Source: Flavobacterium sp.
Lineage (GTDB): Bacteria; Bacteroidota; Bacteroidia; Flavobacteriales; Flavobacteriaceae
Length of the DNA stretch: 8,576 nucleotides
NCBI GenBank assembly: GCA_024709705.1
Contig: JANJWE010000089.1
Span: 1-8,576 of the forward strand
Direction of reading: 5' to 3'
Position numbers and translations under genes: made by a program
In this document: positions 1-6,161 of the stretch, piece after piece
Layout: each line of letters begins with the position of its first letter
How positions within the stretch are numbered: the stretch's first letter is position 1
Notes under the pieces: generated by a model
What the model saw: only the letters and a program-made list of their open reading frames with translations
Databases searched by the model: none
What the model was told of the DNA's origin: nothing

Positions 1-24
1 GATACATTGTTCACACTTGCTCAT
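1..24 (-). CDS. 5' end of a divergent gene, probably a Crp/Fnr-family transcriptional regulator (partial)
   Basis: Only eight codons lie in the window: an ATG at 24-22 on the minus strand, then an open frame to the edge reading MSKCEQCI. A short start with a Cys-x-x-Cys pair (residues 4 and 7) is, from memory, typical of flavobacterial Crp/Fnr-family regulators next to cbb3 oxidase genes. In FNR-type proteins such N-terminal cysteines can hold an oxygen-sensitive Fe-S cluster. The context supports this: the gene is transcribed away from ccoI, and an FNR-like palindrome lies in the shared intergenic region. Eight residues cannot prove a family, so the product is an inference from the N-terminal sequence and position. 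Confidence 0.5.
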
Positions 25-51
25 TAGTGTTTGTTTTATTATTGGTATTTA

Positions 52-59
52 CAAAGATA
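52..59 (-). promoter_or_regulatory. Candidate -7 promoter element of the divergent gene
   Basis: Read on the minus strand this is TATCTTTG, a full match to the Bacteroidota -7 consensus TAnnTTTG. It would start a transcript near position 48, giving a leader of about 24 nt before the ATG at 24. No TTG is seen at the usual -33 spacing. The centre of the FNR-like palindrome (74.5) would fall near -26, between the -33 and -7 regions. A protein bound there would more likely repress than activate this promoter. This is a motif match in AT-rich DNA only. Confidence 0.3.
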
Positions 60-67
60 ATTAAAGT

Positions 68-81
68 ATGACAAATATCAT
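68..81. promoter_or_regulatory. FNR-like operator upstream of ccoI
   Basis: ATGACAAATATCAT is a near-perfect palindrome (ATGAC-N4-ATCAT, one mismatch between half sites). Its spacing equals that of the FNR/FixK box TTGAT-N4-ATCAA. A copy differing at one base (ATGATAAATATCAT) lies before ccoS at 2533-2546, and the match continues for several bases beyond the box (ATTTTA follows both). The box centre is 36.5 bp upstream of the final G of the ccoI -7 element, about -40 from the expected start. That is the class II position used by activators of the Crp/Fnr family. Confidence 0.7.
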
Positions 82-103
82 ATTTTAATTTTCATCCTTT
101 TGT

Positions 104-111
104 AACCTTTG
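104..111 (+). promoter_or_regulatory. -7 promoter element of ccoI
   Basis: AACCTTTG matches TAnnTTTG in seven of eight positions, with A for T at the first base. Transcription would begin near 115, leaving about 19 nt before the ccoI ATG. No TTG-type -33 element is seen about 20 bp upstream; the FNR-like box lies just upstream of that place. This fits a promoter that depends on an activator. The identical distance to the box at the ccoS promoter is the best support. Confidence 0.5.
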
Positions 112-133
112 TGACAGGTAAAATGAGCAAATT

Positions 134-2536
134 ATGAACACTGGAAATTGTTTCCATTGTGGCATTGAAATCACTAAAAATGAAGAGATAATTTTTGATG
201 AAAAAGCATTTTGTTGTAACGGTTGCAAGACCGTTTATGAAATCTTTAGTCAAAACGATTTAACTTGTTATTACGATTTTCAATCGGCACCCGGTGCTAC
301 ACCACAAGATATAAAAGGTAAATATGATTTTTTAGACAATGAAGACATTGCTACAAAACTTTTGGAGTTCCAAGAAAACGCAACACATGTTGTTTCACTC
401 TACATACCTCATATACACTGTAGCTCGTGTATTTGGATTCTGGAAAATTTACAAAAACTTCAATCAGGAATACTAACATCTCAGGTTAATTTTCCCGAGA
501 AAAAAGTCCGTGTTACTTTTCATCCTGAACAAACTTCTTTAAAGAAAATTGTCGAATTACTAAGTTCAATTGGTTATGAACCGTATATCAGTTTAGAGAG
601 TTTTGATACGGGTAAAAAAGACATCGACCGCAGTTTAATCTATAAAATAGGGGTGGCCTTTTTTTGTTTCGGGAACATCATGTTGCTTTCCTTTCCGGAA
701 TATTTTGAGGTCGAAGAATATTGGATTAACGAATACCGAGGTTTTTTCCGTTGGTTGATTTTCGGAATTTCCCTGCCTTCTTTTTTTTATTCTGCCAGTG
801 GGTATTATGTTTCGGCTTATAAGAGTATAAAATCCGGTTTTTTAAATATCGATATTCCTATTGCATTGGGAATTGTGGTAATGTTCATCAGAAGTACGGT
901 TGATATCGTTTTTGATTACGGTCAAGGTTTTTTTGATAGTATGACCGGACTGATTTTCTTTATGTTATTGGGAAAGTTATTCCAACAAAAAACCTACGCG
1001 TTTTTATCTTTTGAAAGAGATTATAAATCCTATTTTCCTATTGCGATAACCAAAATTCAAGCTGACGGTTCAGAAACCTCTGTACAAGTGTATGACATTC
1101 AAAAAGGCGATAGATTATTGATTAGAAATCAGGAATTAATACCTGTAGATGGTATTTTAATTTCAGATAAAGCCTCTATTGATTACAGTTTTGTAACCGG
1201 TGAAGCCGTTGCTATAGAAAAAAAATCAGGTGATAAAATTTTTGCCGGCGGCAAACAATTGGGTAAAGTTATTGAAATGGAAGTGCTCTTCTCGGTTTCA
1301 CAAAGTTATCTCACCCAATTATGGAGCAACGATGTGTTTCAGAAAAAAGTAGCCATCAAACATAAAACCGTAACCGACACAATTAGCCGATATTTTACTC
1401 CGGCTTTATTGGGTCTCGCTTTTATATCATTTTTATATTGGATTTTTATCGATACAAGTACGGCTTTTAATGTACTAACAGCAATTCTCATTGTGGCTTG
1501 TCCATGTGCATTAGCTTTAACGGCTCCTTTTACGTTGGGAAATGTATTGCGAATTTTAGGAAGACGAAAGTTGTATTTGAAAAATGCTACAGTTATAGAG
1601 CAATTGGCTCAAGTGGATACTATTGTGTTTGATAAAACCGGAACCATTACCACAAATAGAAAAACGGCTATTACTTATGAAGGAACGCCTCTCAGCATTT
1701 TTGATTTAAAGCTTTTAAGTAATGCTTTGAGAGGATCCAATCATCCATTGAGTAGACGACTTTACGAATTTATACCCACGCAAATAAAAGTAAATCCTAC
1801 CCTTTTTGAAGAAGTAATAGGTAAAGGCATTTTTGCCGAAATTGAGGGCAATACCATCAAAATAGGATCTTCTCAGTTTTTAAAAACGATGACTGAAAAC
1901 ACGCATAAAAAAACTAAAGTTCACGTAGAAATCAATGGGGTTTACAAAGGCAGCTATGTTTTTAATAATCAATACCGAGCAGGATTGGAATCGTTGTTTT
2001 TGCAATTGTCAAAAAAATACCAACTGGTAATTTTATCAGGTGATAATGATGGAGAACGAAAAATTTTAGAAAAAATGCTTCCCGATTCTACCGTTTTGGT
2101 TTTCAATCAAAAGCCGGAAGAAAAATTGAAATACATTGAAAGTCTTCAAAAACAAGGTAGAAACGTGATGATGATTGGCGATGGTTTAAATGATTCCGGT
2201 GCTTTGGCTCAAAGCAATATTGGAATTTCCATCTCCGAAAATGTAAATGTTTTTTCTCCCGCTTGCGATGGAATTTTAGATGCCACTCAGTTTCATAAAA
2301 TCAATTTCTTCATGCAGTATTCCAAAAAAGCCATGCAGACCATTTACATGAGTTTCGGACTTTCTATTTTGTACAATATTGTAGGATTGAGTTATGCCGT
2401 TTCAGGTAATTTATCACCACTGGTTGCAGCTATTATAATGCCTTTAAGTACGGTAACCATTGTAAGTTTTGTAACGATTATGACCAATTTTTATGCGAGA
2501 AATTTTAACTCTGTAAAAGAAAAAGCAGAGGCATGA
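134..2536 (+). CDS. ccoI: CcoI/FixI, copper-exporting P1B-type ATPase for cbb3 oxidase assembly
   Basis: An 800-residue heavy-metal P-type ATPase that should move Cu(I) out of the cytoplasm, across the inner membrane, for the CuB site of CcoN. The N-terminus has a cysteine-rich metal-binding segment (C6xxC9, then C27-C28-x-x-C31). A heavy-metal-associated domain follows with HCSSC (C96, C99). The core shows about eight membrane helices (roughly 166-188, 204-228, 238-258, 266-282, 418-436, 443-465, 735-757, 761-784). Also visible are the actuator TGE loop (355-357, here TGEA rather than the common TGES), the membrane copper motif CPC (456-458), the phosphorylated D500 of DKTGT, the HP pair of the nucleotide domain (537-538), and GDGLND (682-687). 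All catalytic motifs are present. The ATG at 134 starts just before the first cysteine segment, as in the family. The stop codon lies inside the FNR-like box serving ccoS. Linkage to ccoS-ccoNO separates this from a general copper-resistance CopA. Confidence 0.96.
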   Translation: MNTGNCFHCGIEITKNEEIIFDEKAFCCNGCKTVYEIFSQNDLTCYYDFQSAPGATPQDIKGKYDFLDNEDIATKLLEFQENATHVVSLYIPHIHCSSCIWILENLQKLQSGILTSQVNFPEKKVRVTFHPEQTSLKKIVELLSSIGYEPYISLESFDTGKKDIDRSLIYKIGVAFFCFGNIMLLSFPEYFEVEEYWINEYRGFFRWLIFGISLPSFFYSASGYYVSAYKSIKSGFLNIDIPIALGIVVMFIRSTVDIVFDYGQGFFDSMTGLIFFMLLGKLFQQKTYAFLSFERDYKSYFPIAITKIQADGSETSVQVYDIQKGDRLLIRNQELIPVDGILISDKASIDYSFVTGEAVAIEKKSGDKIFAGGKQLGKVIEMEVLFSVSQSYLTQLWSNDVFQKKVAIKHKTVTDTISRYFTPALLGLAFISFLYWIFIDTSTAFNVLTAILIVACPCALALTAPFTLGNVLRILGRRKLYLKNATVIEQLAQVDTIVFDKTGTITTNRKTAITYEGTPLSIFDLKLLSNALRGSNHPLSRRLYEFIPTQIKVNPTLFEEVIGKGIFAEIEGNTIKIGSSQFLKTMTENTHKKTKVHVEINGVYKGSYVFNNQYRAGLESLFLQLSKKYQLVILSGDNDGERKILEKMLPDSTVLVFNQKPEEKLKYIESLQKQGRNVMMIGDGLNDSGALAQSNIGISISENVNVFSPACDGILDATQFHKINFFMQYSKKAMQTIYMSFGLSILYNIVGLSYAVSGNLSPLVAAIIMPLSTVTIVSFVTIMTNFYARNFNSVKEKAEA

Positions 2537-2546
2537 TAAATATCAT
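2533..2546. promoter_or_regulatory. FNR-like operator upstream of ccoS-ccoNO, overlapping the ccoI stop codon
   Basis: ATGATAAATATCAT is a perfect inverted repeat (ATGATA, AA, TATCAT) with FNR-box spacing (ATGAT-N4-ATCAT). It includes the TGA stop of ccoI at 2534-2536. The last base of the -7 element lies 36.5 bp from its centre, exactly as at the ccoI promoter. Since the palindrome, the downstream ATTTTA and the spacing all recur, chance is unlikely. The binding protein is inferred to be of the Crp/Fnr family. Confidence 0.75.
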
Positions 2547-2568
2547 ATTTTATAAAATCGAGTAGGGC

Positions 2569-2576
2569 TAATTTTG
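2569..2576 (+). promoter_or_regulatory. -7 promoter element of the ccoS-ccoNO operon
   Basis: TAATTTTG is a full match to TAnnTTTG. The start site would be near 2580, about 15 nt before the ccoS ATG, and the FNR-like box centre would sit near -40. There is no TTG at the -33 spacing, as expected for an activator-dependent promoter. This would let the structural genes be transcribed independently of ccoI. Confidence 0.6.
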
Positions 2577-2594
2577 TTAACATAAATTTAAGGT

Positions 2595-2789
2595 ATGAGT
2601 GTTATTTATATTCTAATTACGATAAGCATTATTGTGGCTGTTTTTTTTCTCTATGCCTTCATTAGAGCGGTAAAAAAAGGCCAATATGATGACGACTACA
2701 CGCCATCTGTGCGAATGCTTTTTGATGATGAACTCAAAATCAAATCAAACAATAAACCAATACAAACAATTAAAGAAAAACAAGTATAA
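2595..2789 (+). CDS. ccoS: CcoS, cbb3-type oxidase assembly protein
   Basis: A 64-residue protein with one N-terminal membrane helix (about residues 3-23). The CcoS signature follows: an F-x-x-A-V-K-K-G-Q-Y-D-D-D run (about 22-34) and then R-M-L-F-D-D (about 40-45). In Rhodobacter, CcoS is needed for the cofactors (haem b and CuB) of CcoN to be present in the active oxidase. The tail after residue 46 is basic and variable. Only two bases separate its TAA from the ccoNO ATG, so the two genes are almost certainly cotranscribed and probably translationally coupled. A longer open frame at 2686-2952 overlaps it and is not coding. Confidence 0.93.
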   Translation: MSVIYILITISIIVAVFFLYAFIRAVKKGQYDDDYTPSVRMLFDDELKIKSNNKPIQTIKEKQV

Positions 2790-2791
2790 TT

Positions 2792-4984
2792 ATGGAGATG
2801 CAACAATTTTATTACGACAACAAAATTGTAAAGAAATTCCTCTACGCCTGTATCGTTTTTGGTGTGGTAGGGATGTTAGTAGGCCTCATTTTGGCTATCC
2901 TGTTTTTATTTCCCAATCTAACAGATGGAATATCATTCCTGAGTTTTGGTAGATTAAGACCTTTACACACCAATGCAGTAATCTTTGCTTTCGTTGGAAA
3001 TGCCATTTTTGCTGGGGTCTATTACTCTATGCAAAGATTGTTAAAAACAAGAATGTACAGTGATTTACTCAGTAACATCAACTTTTGGGGTTGGCAATTA
3101 ATCATTGTTGCTGCTGCCATAACTTTACCATTGGGTATTACTACTTCAAAAGAGTATGCCGAATTAGAATGGCCTATTGATATAGCAATTGCTTTAATTT
3201 GGGTAGTTTTTGGTATCAATATGATTATGACTATACTAAAACGTAGGGAGCGACATATTTATGTTGCCATTTGGTTTTACATAGCCACCTTTGTTACGGT
3301 TGCCATTCTCCATATTTTTAACAGTTTAGAATTACCGGTTTCAGCTTTAAAAAGTTATTCGGTTTATGCAGGTGTTCAAGATGCTTTAGTTCAATGGTGG
3401 TACGGACACAATGCAGTTGCATTTTTCTTAACGACTCCGTTTTTGGGTTTGATGTACTATTTTGTTCCTAAAGTAGCCAATCGTCCGGTGTATTCCTATA
3501 GATTGTCTATTATCCACTTTTGGTCTTTAATATTTATTTATATCTGGGCTGGTCCGCACCATTTATTATACACTGCTTTACCGGATTGGGCTCAAAATTT
3601 AGGAGTTGTTTTCTCTGTAATGCTAATTGCTCCATCTTGGGGAGGTATGATTAACGGATTGCTTACTTTAAGAGGAGTTTGGGATAAAGTGAGAACCGAT
3701 GCTGTTTTGAAATTTTTCGTGGTTGGTATTACCGGTTATGGTATGGCCACATTTGAAGGCCCAATGCTTTCCCTTAAAAACGTAAATGCTATTGCACACT
3801 TTACCGATTGGATTATTGCACACGTGCACGTGGGAGCCTTAGCATGGAACGGGTTCATGACTTTTGGTATGATTTATTGGTTAATACCTCGTATGACTAA
3901 AACCAAATTGTTTTCTGAGAAACTAGCCAATTTCCATTTCTGGATCGGAACTTTAGGTATTATTCTCTATGCACTTCCGTTATATGTGGCCGGTTTTACG
4001 CAAGCTTCTATGTGGAAACAATTCAACCCAGACGGAACTTTAGTATACGGAAACTTCTTAGAAACCGTAACTCAAATTATGCCCATGTATTGGATGCGTG
4101 CTATTGGAGGAACATTATATGTTTTGGGATTATTGGTATTAGTTTACAATGTAATTCGAACAGTAGCTGCAGGTTCAAAAGTTGAAGATGAATTAGCCGA
4201 AGCTCCTGCCTTGGCTGTAATTTCTCCAAAACGACTAAAAGGTGAAAAATGGCATGCATGGTTAGAACGCAAACCGATACAATTTACCATTCTCTCTTTG
4301 GTTGCTATTCTAATCGGAGGTATCATACAAATTATTCCTACTATCGTAGTAAAATCAAACATTCCAACCATTGCTTCAGTAAAACCATATACGCCTCTTG
4401 AATTGCAAGGTCGTGATTTGTATATCAGAGAAGGTTGTGTGGGATGTCACTCACAAATGATTCGTCCATTCCGTTCCGAAGTTGTTCGCTATGGCGATTA
4501 CTCAAAAGCGGGTGAATATGTTTACGACCATCCTTTCTTATGGGGTTCAAAACGTACGGGTCCTGATTTACATCGTTTGGGTGCTAAATACAATGACAAT
4601 TGGCATTTCAACCACATGTGGGACCCACAAAGTACCTCGCCGGGATCTATCATGCCCGGGTACAAATGGTTGTATGATAACCAAGCAATGGATCATAGCT
4701 TGATTGAGAAAAAAATGGAAGTAATGGTTACTTTAGGCGTACCTTACTCTGATGAGGATATTAAAAATGCCCGTCAATCGATTGAAAAACAATCGGCCGA
4801 AATTGAAAAGAATCTTCATTCCGACCCTGATTTTGTAAAATCGTATGAAGAAAGTAAAAAGAACGCGGCAACTCGTGGTGACGTATTCGTTCCGATGAAA
4901 GATAGAGAAATTACTGCATTGATAGCATACTTACAACGTCTAGGTACCGATATCAAAGTTAAAGAAACCGCTCAAAACAAATAG
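2792..4984 (+). CDS. ccoNO: Fused cbb3-type cytochrome c oxidase subunits I and II (CcoN-CcoO)
   Basis: A 730-residue fusion of the catalytic subunit CcoN (about 1-465) with the monohaem subunit CcoO (about 490-730). It reduces O2 to water and is a proton pump in this family. Metal ligands are all visible: H59 and H346 for the low-spin haem b, H344 for haem b3, and H206, H256 and H257 for CuB, with Y250 as the expected tyrosine cross-linked to H206. E121 and E322 match conserved glutamates. These positions are each one lower than the numbering I recall for Pseudomonas stutzeri CcoN. The CcoO part has one helix (about 497-519), then CVGCH (C549, C552, H553) and the axial M621 in an MPGY motif. 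CcoN ends in the cytoplasm and the CcoO helix starts there, so the fusion keeps normal topology. Residues about 664-703 carry a charged insertion compared with proteobacterial CcoO. A second ATG at 2798 is a possible alternative start. Confidence 0.98.
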   Translation: MEMQQFYYDNKIVKKFLYACIVFGVVGMLVGLILAILFLFPNLTDGISFLSFGRLRPLHTNAVIFAFVGNAIFAGVYYSMQRLLKTRMYSDLLSNINFWGWQLIIVAAAITLPLGITTSKEYAELEWPIDIAIALIWVVFGINMIMTILKRRERHIYVAIWFYIATFVTVAILHIFNSLELPVSALKSYSVYAGVQDALVQWWYGHNAVAFFLTTPFLGLMYYFVPKVANRPVYSYRLSIIHFWSLIFIYIWAGPHHLLYTALPDWAQNLGVVFSVMLIAPSWGGMINGLLTLRGVWDKVRTDAVLKFFVVGITGYGMATFEGPMLSLKNVNAIAHFTDWIIAHVHVGALAWNGFMTFGMIYWLIPRMTKTKLFSEKLANFHFWIGTLGIILYALPLYVAGFTQASMWKQFNPDGTLVYGNFLETVTQIMPMYWMRAIGGTLYVLGLLVLVYNVIRTVAAGSKVEDELAEAPALAVISPKRLKGEKWHAWLERKPIQFTILSLVAILIGGIIQIIPTIVVKSNIPTIASVKPYTPLELQGRDLYIREGCVGCHSQMIRPFRSEVVRYGDYSKAGEYVYDHPFLWGSKRTGPDLHRLGAKYNDNWHFNHMWDPQSTSPGSIMPGYKWLYDNQAMDHSLIEKKMEVMVTLGVPYSDEDIKNARQSIEKQSAEIEKNLHSDPDFVKSYEESKKNAATRGDVFVPMKDREITALIAYLQRLGTDIKVKETAQNK

Positions 4985-4986
4985 TT

Positions 4987-5157
4987 ATGCTCAAGTTTAT
5001 CAAACATCACATGGATACCATTTCCGGAATAGAAATCTATCCAATTATATCTCTGAGTATTTTCTTTATATTTTTTGCCTTGCTTTTGGTATGGGTGTTT
5101 ACTTATAGTAAAGACAAGATCAAAGAACTGAGTGATATTCCTTTACAAGAAGACTAA
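4987..5157 (+). CDS. ccoQ: CcoQ/FixQ-like small subunit of cbb3 oxidase
   Basis: A 56-residue protein starting two bases after the ccoNO stop. It has one hydrophobic helix (about residues 18-40), then a short charged tail with Y40-S-K-D-K and an acidic end. The size, single helix, and place between the CcoO part and ccoP are those of CcoQ/FixQ, a small subunit that stabilises the assembled oxidase. Sequence identity in this family is low, so the call rests mostly on context and topology. A second in-frame ATG (codon 9, at 5011) could start a shorter form. The tail of the gene overlaps a GTG-started upstream extension of the ccoP frame, which I do not accept. Confidence 0.85.
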   Translation: MLKFIKHHMDTISGIEIYPIISLSIFFIFFALLLVWVFTYSKDKIKELSDIPLQED

Positions 5158-5182
5158 TAGTAACTTTATACGTTTTAAAAAA

Positions 5183-6109
5183 ATGAAAAAAATAATTCCA
5201 TCATATGTTAGAGTTCCGTTGCTTTTTGCCATCGTATTGGGTGCAATGGAATATTTTATAGACTCAGGAGATAAGCCTGCCTTTATAGAGTACCCTATGG
5301 TTGCTCTATTTCTTGGGGTTTTCCTTTTTCTTTTGATTGCTATAGAAATTGTTGTGAGTGCTGTAGATAAAGTAACCTATCATTTACTTACCGAGGAACA
5401 AAAAAAGCAATTAGAAGAAGCACAGTCTATCCCGTTTACCGAAGGTAAATTTTACCAAGGTATCATGAAAAAACTCACGCGTTCTAAAGAGATAGAAGAA
5501 GAGCACGATGTATTATTAGATCACGACTACGACGGTATTAAAGAATTGGATAACGTTTTACCTCCTTGGTGGGTCAATTTATTTTATATTACTATAATTT
5601 TTGCTTTTGTTTATTTGGTTCGTTTTCACATAATTAGTGATTATACACAAGAGGAAGAATTTGAAACCGAAATGGAAATTGCCAGAGCAGAAATTGAAAA
5701 ATACAAACTCACAGCTCCCGATTTAATGGATAAAGATAAAGTTACATTATTAACAGATGCTACAGCATTAGCCGAAGGTAAAGCCATATACGATGCCAAG
5801 TGTGTTGCATGTCACAAACCCGATGGAGGTGGATCTATTGGTCCCAATTTAACCGATGCCCACTGGGTTTTGGGTGGCGGAATTAAAAACGTTTTTAACA
5901 CCATCATGGAAGGAGGACGAGAAGGAAAAGGAATGATTTCTTGGAAAGCTGAAATTAAGCCTTCAGATATACAAAAAGTTGCCAGTTACATATTGTCTTT
6001 GCAAGGTACAAACCCCAAAGATGCTAAAGCCCCAGAAGGAGATATTTGGATAGATGAAAATGCTCCTAAAACTGAAACCGCAATCGATTCTATTGCACCT
6101 GTAAATTAA
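5183..6109 (+). CDS. ccoP: CcoP, cbb3-type oxidase c-type cytochrome subunit (one-haem form)
   Basis: A 308-residue membrane-anchored cytochrome c that takes electrons from the bc complex or a soluble cytochrome and passes them to CcoO. Three hydrophobic segments are visible (about 10-27, 38-60 and 132-149). The CcoP/FixP N-terminal signature HDYDGIKELDNVLPPWW lies at 114-130, just before the third segment. The periplasmic domain has a single haem motif, CVACH (C207, C210, H211), and a likely axial M251. Proteobacterial CcoP usually has one or two helices and two haem c motifs, so this is a one-haem form with an N-terminal membrane extension, as I recall for Bacteroidota. The tail after about 275 is acidic and low in complexity. 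The ATG at 5183 follows an A-rich stretch and gives the usual MKK start. The frame is open back to a GTG at 5132, but that would overlap ccoQ. Confidence 0.95.
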   Translation: MKKIIPSYVRVPLLFAIVLGAMEYFIDSGDKPAFIEYPMVALFLGVFLFLLIAIEIVVSAVDKVTYHLLTEEQKKQLEEAQSIPFTEGKFYQGIMKKLTRSKEIEEEHDVLLDHDYDGIKELDNVLPPWWVNLFYITIIFAFVYLVRFHIISDYTQEEEFETEMEIARAEIEKYKLTAPDLMDKDKVTLLTDATALAEGKAIYDAKCVACHKPDGGGSIGPNLTDAHWVLGGGIKNVFNTIMEGGREGKGMISWKAEIKPSDIQKVASYILSLQGTNPKDAKAPEGDIWIDENAPKTETAIDSIAPVN

Positions 6110-6121
6110 ATATATTAATTC

Positions 6122-6146
6122 CCAAATCCCGCATTGCGGGATTTGG
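6122..6146 (+). terminator. Perfect stem-loop between ccoP and ccoG (terminator or mRNA-processing element)
   Basis: CCAAATCCCGCA, a single T, then TGCGGGATTTGG: two 12-base arms that are exact reverse complements, with the GC-rich part nearest the loop (a real RNA loop would be 3 nt or more). It lies 12 bp after the ccoP stop and 15 bp before the ccoG start. The bases after it (TTACATTT) are not a clean T tract, so termination may be partial. It could let ccoNO-ccoQ-ccoP be expressed above ccoG-ccoH or protect the 3' end of the upstream message. A symmetric stem would act on either strand. Confidence 0.5.
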
Positions 6147-6161
6147 TTACATTTAAAAGCC

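Noticed and set aside
123..137. Five-codon mini-frame (ATG AGC AAA TTA TGA) overlapping the ccoI start
   Set aside because: It could suggest translational coupling, but so short a frame is expected by chance in AT-rich DNA and no ribosome-binding feature supports it.
845..856. 12 bp palindrome AATATCGATATT inside ccoI
   Set aside because: It lies within conserved coding sequence and has neither FNR-like spacing nor a promoter next to it; probably chance.
2686..2952. 88-codon plus-strand frame across the ccoS-ccoNO junction
   Set aside because: It overlaps two clearly recognised genes in another frame and its translation resembles no protein family.
3022..4371. Minus-strand frames at 3022-3219 and 4144-4371 opposite ccoNO
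   Set aside because: Both lie wholly opposite a conserved gene, with no recognisable domain or promoter; they are shadow frames.
4640..4659. GC-rich inverted repeat CCGGG/CCCGG in the CcoO part of ccoNO
   Set aside because: It falls in the codons of the segment leading to the axial methionine (M621), so protein constraint explains it; a terminator inside the gene makes no sense.
5132..5182. GTG-started extension adding 17 residues to CcoP
   Set aside because: It would overlap the end of ccoQ by 26 bases and adds an unlikely polar N-terminus. The ATG at 5183 gives a normal MKK start after an A-rich stretch.
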